Source: CBDVBZ01 sp965372355
Lineage (GTDB): Bacteria > Krumholzibacteriota > Krumholzibacteriia > WVZY01
DNA: 23,407 nt
Direction of reading: 5' to 3'
NCBI GenBank assembly: GCA_965372355.1
Contig: CBDVBZ010000049.1
Span: 1-23,407 of the forward strand
Part shown: positions 1 through 6,666 of the stretch, piece by piece
Position numbering within the stretch: the first letter of the stretch is position 1
Layout of the letters: every line of letters starts with the position of its first letter
Program-made: the position numbers and the translations under genes
Notes under the pieces: generated by a model
What the model was told of the DNA's origin: nothing
The model's input: the letters and a program-made list of their open reading frames with translations, nothing else
Databases searched by the model: none

Positions 1-240
1 GGTTACAACGGGAGGAGACGGCTACTGCATTCAATATAACACGGGGGTTTTTGTCGTCCGTACATGGGAGGAGAACGAAGAAGACGAGGTGAACAGCAAA
101 AAATGTCTCGATGTCTGTCAACTACGCCGAGACCGCACGCACGTAGGAACAAGCAGCAGTCGAGCGCGCGTCGCAACGTCAGAAATTGTGTGGCGCAAAA
201 CCCGTCAATAGAAAAATGAACCTAAGACAAAAAAAAGTGG

Positions 241-324
241 GAAGCGCGTGAGGAAGTGAGTGCCCGAGGAAGCGCGTGAGGAAGTGAGTGCCCGAGGAAG
301 CGCGTGAGGGAGCGAGTGCCCGAG
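241..324. repeat. 28-bp tandem repeat, three head-to-tail copies
   Basis: The units occupy 241-268, 269-296 and 297-324. The first two are identical. The third differs at two positions, where the GAGGAAGTGAG segment reads GAGGGAGCGAG. The period of 28 is not a multiple of three, which argues against selection as coding repeats. A fourth, broken start of a unit (GAAGAA) follows at 325. There are no spacers between units, so this is not a CRISPR array. Its role is unknown. Confidence 0.9.
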
Positions 325-427
325 GAAGAACCTCGCGACACGTGATCAAACACGGTCGCGCGTGCCTTGGGATGATGTCGTCCATCGGTGAATCCATAAC
401 AGCTTGCCGGGTGCAGAGGGCCTTGTT

Positions 428-528
428 GGACCTGAGCCGGAGGACGGGCCCGACGCCGCAAGGGAGGGCAGCTGCGGCTGCGGAAGGCGCTTTCGGACCT
501 GAGCCGGAGTGCGGGCCCAACGCCGCAA
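428..528. repeat. Imperfect 34-bp direct repeat, period 67
   Basis: Copies at 428-461 and 495-528 share GGACCTGAGCCGGAG at the left and GCCGCAA at the right, with three or four differences between. The 33-bp stretch between the copies is G+C rich. The repeat lies between the end of the PilX-like gene and the 28-bp tandem array, so it may form part of the 3' untranslated region of that operon. Its function is unknown. Confidence 0.75.
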
Positions 529-544
529 CAGCGCGTAGTTGCCG

Positions 545-2653
545 TTACGGAACCCGGCGTTCCTGCCAGTAGACGAGACCCGGGTAGGGTGCCGACCCAA
601 AGGTGAGTTCAAAACCGTATGGCGCGCCGCTCTCGGCGATGAGCGGGTCGAAGACAACGAGCGTTTCGTCACAGGAGTGGATGTCGCGACCGAGAACGAG
701 TCCTTCGTGATAGATGAGGATGGGGCAGACATATCCATTGTCGTTGAAGAACCGTACGTAGTCCGTTCCGATTGTGACCTTGCCGAGTACACCGTCATTG
801 TTGACGTCTACCGCGTATGCATCCCTTGACAGAGGCACCACGGGAACCTCGGAGACAGCAGACAACTCGACATTGTCGAAGACATCCCCGTCACCGTTGA
901 GATCCACGTTGAGTGCGGACTCGTCGAGCGAATCGTCGGTGCCCAGAGGAGCGTTCTCGTCGAACACGAGGGGTTCACCATTCCACCCTCCACGCCCGTG
1001 TATCCAGACCCGCTCCTCGGCATAGAGCACGCCCTGGAGAACGGTCAGAGCCTCGTCACCGATGTCGCCGGGGAGATACGCGAAGCCCGCCCGGCGGGGT
1101 TCGATGACGATCGCCGTCGCTGCGATTATCCCGGGGAAATGCCTCATGTGATCCGTATTGGCGGGCTCACGCAGTGCGATGGTCTGTGTGTTCTCGCCGC
1201 TGAAGAGTCGCTGTTTTCGCCAGCGGTACGCCCCGCGCTCGACCTGCGACCGATAGGTCTGCATGAAATTCATGCGGCTCTGCCCCTTGAGCACGAATTG
1301 GCCGCGTTCGGGGAAGTGCTCAACGGTCTGCTCGCCGCCCGGTGTGTCGACGGTCTTTGACGGCCAGTCGTACGGGTCGCCATCAGCAACGACGATGGTC
1401 CCGTGCACGATAAGGTTGTGGCCGAGGTCACTCAGGTCGAGTGTCGTGTCGTCGATGTAGAAAACCCCGAATATCTCGATAGCCGGTTCGCGTCCGCTTG
1501 CCTCGCAGTTCGGGCATTCGCTCGTGTTGCCTGGATCGATCCTGCCGTCGCCCGCGCAGCGCCAGCAGTGAACATTCGGACGGTTCTGGGTTCGTAGCCA
1601 CATGACAAACCTCGCCGCGGAATCGAAGTAGTGGCCGTCACCGTCTCCCGATATCGGCGTCGCCACGTGACCGCGAACCGGCGGGTACGAGGCAGACCCG
1701 GTAACGAGCTCGTAGTAGGTGGTGAAATTGGGGCGCGGGTCGACAATCGCGCCGATACCCGGGTCGCCGACGCTGACACCGACGGATCCGCCCGCGATTC
1801 TCAAATCCACATCACCGTTTGCGAGGGAACGCCTGTCAACGATCACCGACGACGTCGCCGACACGCGGGTTGGATCGGCGCTCAACCCCTCGTCCGCCGT
1901 GTCACCATCGCCGTTCAGGTCGATGCCTTCGTTCCATTCGCTGAGGTTGTCGAATCGCCGGATCTCGGCCGTCTGGGAAAGCTCGATTTGCGAGCCCCAG
2001 ACGCTTCCGAAGACCTTGGCAGACTCGGGCCGATCGCCCGAGCCCAGGCTTACGTCGCCGAGGCTCGTGACATCGCCGTATACCGTGACTCCGTCGTCCA
2101 CATCGACCCGGCCGCCATTCCAGGAGTTGTTGTGAACACGCCCCAGGACGACCGTGTGCGAGGCATCGTGGCTGCGCAGGTCGATCCGATTCCCGGCCGT
2201 GTATGTGTTGCGAAACGCCGCCATCGCGTCGACCCAGATCGCTTCTACTTCCTTCCTGACGCCGTCGATCTCGCTGGATGCCAGGATTCGCACGTAGTTT
2301 GCCGGGGTGTCGCCGGTCGGGCCGAACGGATCGCTGCCCGCCAGGATCTTCACGTTGTAGATGCCATCTTCGAAGGCGACCTTTTCAAAGCCTTCGCGCC
2401 AGGTGGGGTTGGCCACGAGCGCCTTCACCGTGCGATCCAGTGCCGTTTGAGCGATATAGAAGGCGTGCGTTTCCAGCTGTGAAGACGCCTGCGGGGCCGG
2501 TGTTGGCGTGGTCGTCTCGCTGGCCATCTCGCGGGGGCGATTCATCCACCTCAGCCCCGCGACAATGATCACCAGCGTAAGGGCAATCAAGATGAGGGAG
2601 ACGGTGATAGAACCGCGGTTCGAACGAAGATCGCACCCACGAAGCTCACGCAT
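545..2653 (-). CDS. Large PilX-like protein with pilin-type N-terminus and CxxC zinc knuckles
   Basis: This is a 702-residue protein. The start is the ATG at 2653, preceded by AGAAGGAAAATC, a good ribosome site; the frame is open further upstream but has no such site. Residues 13-34 (RGSITVSLILIALTLVIIVAG) form one membrane helix after a short basic leader, as in PilX/GspK-type minor pilins. The usual Glu at +5 of the mature chain is absent. The rest is a long Gly/Asp-rich beta-type exported domain with calcium-loop-like stretches such as DLNGDGD. Residues 363-387 hold two CxxC pairs (C363-C366, C380-C383) with GDG and SG spacing, resembling the DnaJ zinc knuckle. It lies 80 bp downstream of the GspH-like gene in the same operon. 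The likely role is assembly or decoration of a pilus or type II-like secretion pseudopilus, inferred from the N-terminus and the neighbour. No close family is recognised for the C-terminal 550 residues. Confidence 0.75.
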   Translation of the reverse strand: MRELRGCDLRSNRGSITVSLILIALTLVIIVAGLRWMNRPREMASETTTPTPAPQASSQLETHAFYIAQTALDRTVKALVANPTWREGFEKVAFEDGIYNVKILAGSDPFGPTGDTPANYVRILASSEIDGVRKEVEAIWVDAMAAFRNTYTAGNRIDLRSHDASHTVVLGRVHNNSWNGGRVDVDDGVTVYGDVTSLGDVSLGSGDRPESAKVFGSVWGSQIELSQTAEIRRFDNLSEWNEGIDLNGDGDTADEGLSADPTRVSATSSVIVDRRSLANGDVDLRIAGGSVGVSVGDPGIGAIVDPRPNFTTYYELVTGSASYPPVRGHVATPISGDGDGHYFDSAARFVMWLRTQNRPNVHCWRCAGDGRIDPGNTSECPNCEASGREPAIEIFGVFYIDDTTLDLSDLGHNLIVHGTIVVADGDPYDWPSKTVDTPGGEQTVEHFPERGQFVLKGQSRMNFMQTYRSQVERGAYRWRKQRLFSGENTQTIALREPANTDHMRHFPGIIAATAIVIEPRRAGFAYLPGDIGDEALTVLQGVLYAEERVWIHGRGGWNGEPLVFDENAPLGTDDSLDESALNVDLNGDGDVFDNVELSAVSEVPVVPLSRDAYAVDVNNDGVLGKVTIGTDYVRFFNDNGYVCPILIYHEGLVLGRDIHSCDETLVVFDPLIAESGAPYGFELTFGSAPYPGLVYWQERRVP

Positions 2654-2733
2654 GATTTTCCTTCTCGATAGATCGTTGTGTTCCGGAGCAACATCATCCG
2701 GATGCCGTGATGGCCGGTATGGGGTCCGGCCGG

Positions 2734-3207
2734 CTACCAACTCGAAGATTCCTGGACGCGCCCGCTTTCCATGATGCGGATGCTCGCCCGGCGGCCTTCC
2801 TGATCCCGAAGCTTGAGCAGGACGGGCAGGTCTCCGGCGTCGATTTCGCCCGTGCCATCGATGACGACCCAGCCATCTTCCGGCGTGCTGCTCGAGCAAA
2901 TCTGCACGTCTTTGGGGAGCGCGAAGCAGTTGTCAGGAGGATCGAGCATCCACGTACCTCTTGGTTCCTCACGATAGACGCGAAAGGCCGCTTCTTCGTA
3001 CTTGATCCCGTACTGGGTGTCGCTCGCAACGGCCTTCTGACGGTTCAGGAGAACGCAGCTCGATATCATCGCGGTGGCCTGTTCGAGACCGGTCTCCCCG
3101 GGTTGCGACGCGGTGAGCCGCAACGACAGGCCGAGGGCGGCTGCGGTGAGCGCGATAGCCAGAATGATGTTGATGGTGTTGTTTCCCCGGGTGGTGCTCG
3201 GTTTCAT
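2734..3207 (-). CDS. GspH/FimT-like minor pseudopilin
   Basis: This is a 157-residue protein starting at the ATG at 3207; the ribosome site is weak (AAGAGA). A basic leader ending in Arg7-Gly8 is followed by a single hydrophobic helix at about residues 12-31, then a mostly beta C-terminal domain ending in IRIMESGRVQ, which resembles the end of GspH/FimT pseudopilins. The prepilin-peptidase site is atypical: after Gly8 comes NNTIN, lacking the aromatic +1 and the Glu at +5. Family members sit in the inner membrane until built into a pseudopilus or type IV pilus tip. It is the first gene of a two-gene operon with the PilX-like gene. A sigma-54 promoter match 124 bp upstream suggests activator-dependent expression. 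The family call rests on length, N-terminus and fold pattern rather than strong motifs. Confidence 0.65.
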   Translation of the reverse strand: MKPSTTRGNNTINIILAIALTAAALGLSLRLTASQPGETGLEQATAMISSCVLLNRQKAVASDTQYGIKYEEAAFRVYREEPRGTWMLDPPDNCFALPKDVQICSSSTPEDGWVVIDGTGEIDAGDLPVLLKLRDQEGRRASIRIMESGRVQESSSW

Positions 3208-3330
3208 CGGTCGTTGTCTCTTCGTTTTCCCACGGGTCTCCGCGGCCCGTCCTGCGTGGCCGTCGGTCGACCACAGCTATTTGTCGAACCGCAGCGCGTG
3301 AGAGGCGGAACGTTGGCCGTTTTATCGAAA

Positions 3331-3346
3331 AGCAATAATCGTTCCC
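3331..3346 (-). promoter_or_regulatory. Candidate sigma-54 (RpoN) promoter for the pilin-like operon
   Basis: On the minus strand the sequence GGGAACGATTATTGCT matches the sigma-54 consensus TGGCACG-N4-TTGCW at 10 of 12 defined positions. The invariant GG (-24) and GC (-12) are correctly spaced. It would start transcription near 3320, giving a leader of about 110 nt before the GspH-like gene. RpoN control of pilin genes is known in several bacteria. No activator gene is visible in this window. Confidence 0.6.
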
Positions 3347-3465
3347 CGGACTGTGACTCGCCGCCGAAAACGACACGGCCGGAAGGCTCCCGGCACGGTG
3401 TGTTAACTTGGCACCGACCACAGGATTACTGAACCCGACCCGAGCGTTCTGCCGATGGGGACGGG

Positions 3466-3492
3466 CGGATCTCCCGCCTGGCGGGAGATCCG
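3466..3492. promoter_or_regulatory. Perfect 27-bp palindrome, possible activator site
   Basis: The left arm CGGATCTCCCGCC (3466-3478) and right arm GGCGGGAGATCCG (3480-3492) are perfect inverse complements around a single T at 3479. Its centre lies about 160 bp upstream of the expected start of the sigma-54 transcript, a normal distance for an enhancer-binding activator, and about 137 bp upstream of the top6B -35 box. There is no T-run, and the one-base centre makes a simple terminator less likely. The operator role is an inference from position. Confidence 0.55.
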
Positions 3493-3615
3493 GTTTGTCA
3501 TCGGACAATGGATTACCACCCGGGTAGGTCATTTTGCAAGAAAGCCAGCCACGCCGCGGCGCCGGAGCAGCAACGCTTTTGGTGTCTGGACGGACCTTGT
3601 TCTACAACTGAGCGT

Positions 3616-3644
3616 TGACACGGTGTGACTGCCTCCGTAGTATG
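3616..3644 (+). promoter_or_regulatory. Sigma-70-type promoter for top6B-top6A
   Basis: A perfect -35 box TTGACA (3616-3621) is followed after 17 bp by TAGTAT (3639-3644, four of six matches). The expected transcription start is near 3651, leaving a leader of about 70 nt before the GTG start at 3720. The promoter also rules out the longer in-frame start at 3615. Confidence 0.65.
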
Positions 3645-3719
3645 CCCCTTGTGTTTGTCGCGCCCGATTGCAGCGAATGGGGCTTTCCTTCCACAAAGAG
3701 AGAGAAAAGGAGTGCGAGC

Positions 3720-5507
3720 GTGGGTCCAGCGGCGACGAAGCGGAAATCAAAACAGAAGGGGCGGGGGGCGGCCCGCCGACCGGTCAAACCGGCCAGAAAG
3801 GCCAGGGCGAAGCCGAAGAAGAAGGTGACGTCCAGCGTCGAGACGCTGCCCCTGTTCAGCCAGCCCGAGAAGACGCCAAAGAAACCACCCCCAACCGAGC
3901 GACCCGAGCCGAGCGAACCCAGGACCGCCAAAGCGCCGGCCCGGGGCAAGCGGACTCCCCAGACGGCCCACACGATCGGGCTCAGACAGCGCGAGATATC
4001 CATCAGCGAGTTCTTTGCAAAGAACCGCCACCTGCTCGGATTCGACAGCCTGCCCAAGGCGTTACTCACGGTCGTCAAGGAGGCCGTCGATAACTCGCTC
4101 GACGCCTGCGAGGAGGCGGGACTCCTCCCTAATATCCTCGTCGAGATCGGGGAGATCGCTGAGAACCGCTACAGGGTGGTTGTCGAGGACTCGGGCCCTG
4201 GTATCGTTAAATCGCAGGTCCCCAGGATCTTCGGGAAGCTCCTATACGGATCGAAGTTCCATGTTCTCAAGCAGTCGCGCGGGCAGCAGGGCATCGGCAT
4301 ATCCGCCGCGGTGATGTACGCGCAGCTGACGACCGGCAAGCCGGTCAAGGTGATATCTCGAACGAGTCCCCGTCAGCAAGCCCACGCCTACGAGCTCCAG
4401 ATCGACACGAAGAAGAACAACCCCGTTATCGTCAGCGATCGCGCAACCGATTGGGAACGCCCGCATGGAGTCCGCATCGAGATGGAGCTGGTGGCCGCCT
4501 ACAAAAAGGGCCAGCGGTCGGTTGACGCCTATCTGCACCAGGTCGCCATGGCGAATCCCCACGCTCGATTCGTCTATCGCTCGCCGAAAAACCCCGAGGT
4601 CGTCTACGAACGTCTGACGGAGACGCTTCCCGATGAGCCCAGGGAGATAAAGCCGCACCCGCACGGTGTCGAGCTGGGCGTGCTCCTGGACATGCTCAAG
4701 ATGACGAAATCAAGGAACATAAAGGCCTTTCTCGAGTCGGAGTTCTCGCGTATGAGCGCACGCACGTCCACGGAGGTCCTCGGGGAGGCGGGTATATCGG
4801 CGAAGACCTCCCCGAAACGAATCACTCGCGATCAAGGCGAGGAAATCATAAACGCGTTCGTGCACGCCAAAATCATGAAACCGCCGACAAACTGTTTGTC
4901 GCCGATTGGCGAGGAGCTTCTGTCCGATAGCCTGACGCGTGAGGTCGAGGCCGATTTCATAACCGCCCTGACGCGTCCGCCCGCGGTATACCGGGGTAAT
5001 CCGTTTCAGATAGAAGTTGGTATTGCCTACGGGTCACCATCTCTGGACGCGGACAGCCCGGTCAAGCTATACCGATTCGCCAACCGGGCGCCGTTGATCT
5101 ATCAACAATCCGCATGCTCGACCACGCAGTCCATTATTGGTACGGCGTGGAGGAGTTACGGCGTGCAGCAGGCGCGAGGCGCTTTGCCGGCGGGCCAGAT
5201 GATCATCGTCGTTCACATTGCGTCGGCGTGGGTGCCGTTTACGTCCGAGAGCAAGGAGGCGATCGCGCACTATCCCGAGATCATCAAGGAGATCAAGCTC
5301 GCGCTACAGGAATGCGGGCGGCGTCTGGCGCGGTTTATTCGTAAAGGCATCCGCGCAAAAGAAGAAGAAAAGAAACGTTCGTACATCGAACAGTACATTC
5401 CGCATATCGGAATCGCCTTGCAGAGCATCCTGGATTTCTCCGAGAACGAGGAGAAAAAGGTCGTCACTCGTTTGAAAACAACGCTCGAGAAAAGCCGCAA
5501 GAACTAG
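3720..5507 (+). CDS. top6B: DNA topoisomerase VI subunit B
   Basis: This is a 595-residue ATPase subunit of the type IIB topoisomerase, which passes one DNA duplex through a double-strand break made by subunit A. The start is the GTG at 3720, seven bases after AAAAGGAG; earlier in-frame starts lie in or near the promoter. Residues 1-90 are a Lys/Arg/Pro-rich tail not needed for the fold, possibly DNA-binding. The GHKL ATPase follows: N-box KEAVDNSLDAC (120-130, E121, N125), G1 box EDSGPGI (156-162) and G2 box GQQGIGIS (188-195). A helix-two-turn-helix region spans about 312-395. The transducer domain carries the switch lysine in FTSESKEAIA (K512). It is 22 bp upstream of top6A in the same operon. 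The match to the family is strong throughout; the long basic N-terminal tail is the odd part. Confidence 0.95.
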   Translation: MGPAATKRKSKQKGRGAARRPVKPARKARAKPKKKVTSSVETLPLFSQPEKTPKKPPPTERPEPSEPRTAKAPARGKRTPQTAHTIGLRQREISISEFFAKNRHLLGFDSLPKALLTVVKEAVDNSLDACEEAGLLPNILVEIGEIAENRYRVVVEDSGPGIVKSQVPRIFGKLLYGSKFHVLKQSRGQQGIGISAAVMYAQLTTGKPVKVISRTSPRQQAHAYELQIDTKKNNPVIVSDRATDWERPHGVRIEMELVAAYKKGQRSVDAYLHQVAMANPHARFVYRSPKNPEVVYERLTETLPDEPREIKPHPHGVELGVLLDMLKMTKSRNIKAFLESEFSRMSARTSTEVLGEAGISAKTSPKRITRDQGEEIINAFVHAKIMKPPTNCLSPIGEELLSDSLTREVEADFITALTRPPAVYRGNPFQIEVGIAYGSPSLDADSPVKLYRFANRAPLIYQQSACSTTQSIIGTAWRSYGVQQARGALPAGQMIIVVHIASAWVPFTSESKEAIAHYPEIIKEIKLALQECGRRLARFIRKGIRAKEEEKKRSYIEQYIPHIGIALQSILDFSENEEKKVVTRLKTTLEKSRKN

Positions 5508-5529
5508 TGTCATCAAGAGGGGGACAGCT

Positions 5530-6621
5530 TTGACCAAAAGCAAAACCGTCACGAAACGAATCAAAACCGAAGCGACGAGGATCAAGGAGGCCATTCTCAA
5601 AGGCAAGAAACCGGCGATGAAGTTTCCGCTGCGCTCGCTCTCCAATGTGAAATACGAGCCCAAACAGGGCTTTTTCGAGATGCGTGGCAGAAAGAAAGAG
5701 CGGACACTGACGGTCAATACGGTCAAGACATTTGCGCAGACGCTACGCATGATGGCGTTATCGAAGGAACTGCTCGACACCGATGACATCGCCACAAAGC
5801 GAGAGGCTTACTATGTGTCAAAGAACTGGGACGCGGCGCGGTTCAACGAACAGCCGGAAAGCGATACGGTTATTGACGATGTGGAAGCCTTTTTTCGCCT
5901 CAACCGCGAGCAGCTGGGTTTTATTCCGGAGGAAAAAGGCGGTGATATCGCCGGCAAGCTGGTCGTGATCGATGTCGACCGTGACACACAAAAGAAACTC
6001 AAGATCGACTGCACTAAGTTCGGCAGCGGTGCGTACTCGATCCCCATCGCCGTCGAGCAGCTCGAGTTCGAGACGAACGCAAAGTTCATTCTTGTTATCG
6101 AGACGGCCGGCATGTTTCAGCGTCTCGTAAAGCACAACTACTGGAAGAAAGCCAACTGCATACTCGTGTCGATGGGTGGTGTGCCGACGCGCGCATGCCG
6201 GCGTTTTATCCGCAGACTGTCCGACGCAAAGAAACTCCCCGTCTATGTCTTTGTCGACGGTGATCCGTACGGGTTCAGCAACATCTACAGGACCTTGAAG
6301 GTCGGCAGCGGTAACGCGGCGCATCTCAACGAGTTCTTCTGTGTGCCGCAGGCCAGGTTTCTCGGGATCACCCCGCAGGATATCATCACATACGAGCTGC
6401 CGACCCATCCTCTCAAGGACGTCGACGTAAAGCGGGCAAAGGATGCGCTGAAGAACGATCCGTTCATTCTGCATCACAAGCCCTGGCAACGGGCGTTGGA
6501 ACAACTCGTCAAAATGGGAGTGAGAGCGGAGCAGCAGGCGTTGGCGAAACACGGCCTGAACTATGTGATAGATACGTATCTGCCGGAAAAACTGAAGCAG
6601 CCGGAACAGTTTCTCCCCTGA
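5530..6621 (+). CDS. top6A: DNA topoisomerase VI subunit A (Spo11 homologue)
   Basis: This 363-residue subunit cleaves DNA, using a tyrosine that becomes covalently linked to the 5' end. It starts with TTG at 5530, after the purine-rich AAGAGGGGG. The winged-helix CAP domain holds TKREAYYVSKNW (residues 89-100); by alignment in memory with Spo11, Tyr95 is the likely catalytic residue. The Toprim domain has the metal-binding Glu191 in LVIETAGMF and the DxD pair Asp243/Asp245 in VDGDPYG. The spacing of 54 residues from Glu to the second Asp fits archaeal Top6A. Length is normal for the family. It lies 22 bp after top6B, so the two subunits should be made together. Both are intact, so a working enzyme is expected. 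It ends in TGA, evidence that TGA is a normal stop in this genome. Confidence 0.95.
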   Translation: MTKSKTVTKRIKTEATRIKEAILKGKKPAMKFPLRSLSNVKYEPKQGFFEMRGRKKERTLTVNTVKTFAQTLRMMALSKELLDTDDIATKREAYYVSKNWDAARFNEQPESDTVIDDVEAFFRLNREQLGFIPEEKGGDIAGKLVVIDVDRDTQKKLKIDCTKFGSGAYSIPIAVEQLEFETNAKFILVIETAGMFQRLVKHNYWKKANCILVSMGGVPTRACRRFIRRLSDAKKLPVYVFVDGDPYGFSNIYRTLKVGSGNAAHLNEFFCVPQARFLGITPQDIITYELPTHPLKDVDVKRAKDALKNDPFILHHKPWQRALEQLVKMGVRAEQQALAKHGLNYVIDTYLPEKLKQPEQFLP

Positions 6622-6666
6622 TGCTGAGAGGGATCGAACGTTCGCTTGGCCCCGACGGAGTGAGTG

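Larger units (their letters stand above)
1..544. other. Region without an assignable gene, with repeats
   Basis: No convincing gene is seen. A plus-strand frame is open from the left edge to a TAG at 209-211. Its predicted peptide is highly charged and unrecognisable, and no start codon lies in the window, so it could at most be the tail of a gene to the left. The region lies downstream of the minus-strand pilin-like operon that ends at 545. It contains a three-copy 28-bp tandem repeat (241-324) and a separate 34-bp imperfect direct repeat (428-461 and 495-528). A run of eight A on the plus strand at about 230-237 would be a U-run in a leftward transcript, but no stable hairpin precedes it, so I do not call a terminator. 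Confidence 0.6.
3208..3719. other. Divergent intergenic region between pilin-like genes and top6B
   Basis: This is 512 bp without a gene on either strand; frames open here are short and unlike known proteins. It carries a leftward sigma-54 promoter match (3331-3346), a 27-bp palindrome (3466-3492) and a rightward sigma-70-type promoter (3616-3644). I looked for a cyclic-di-GMP riboswitch, common before pilin genes, and did not find its conserved core. Confidence 0.7.

Noticed and set aside
2..211. Plus-strand open frame from the left edge as the tail of a gene
   Set aside because: It is short, has no recognisable motif and no start in the window; kept only as a remark on the unassigned region.
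241..324. CRISPR array
   Set aside because: The repeats are directly adjacent without spacers and there are only three of them.
428..528. Integron attC-like sites in the 34-bp repeats
   Set aside because: GCCCAACGCCGCAA resembles one half of a core site, but no matching GTTRRRY partner or foldable attC arrangement is present and no integrase or cassette is nearby.
1631..2482. Long plus-strand open frame opposite the PilX-like gene
   Set aside because: It is antisense to a gene with a clear ribosome site, membrane helix and cysteine pattern. Its predicted protein is Arg-rich and without domains, as expected in high-G+C sequence.
2707..3432. Plus-strand 241-residue open frame across the GspH-like gene
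   Set aside because: It is antisense to the pseudopilin gene, has no recognisable domain, and crosses the sigma-54 promoter region.
3208..3540. Cyclic-di-GMP (GEMM) riboswitch before the pilin-like operon
   Set aside because: An ACAAACC stretch beside the palindrome is suggestive, but the rest of the conserved core and the tetraloop-receptor pattern are absent.
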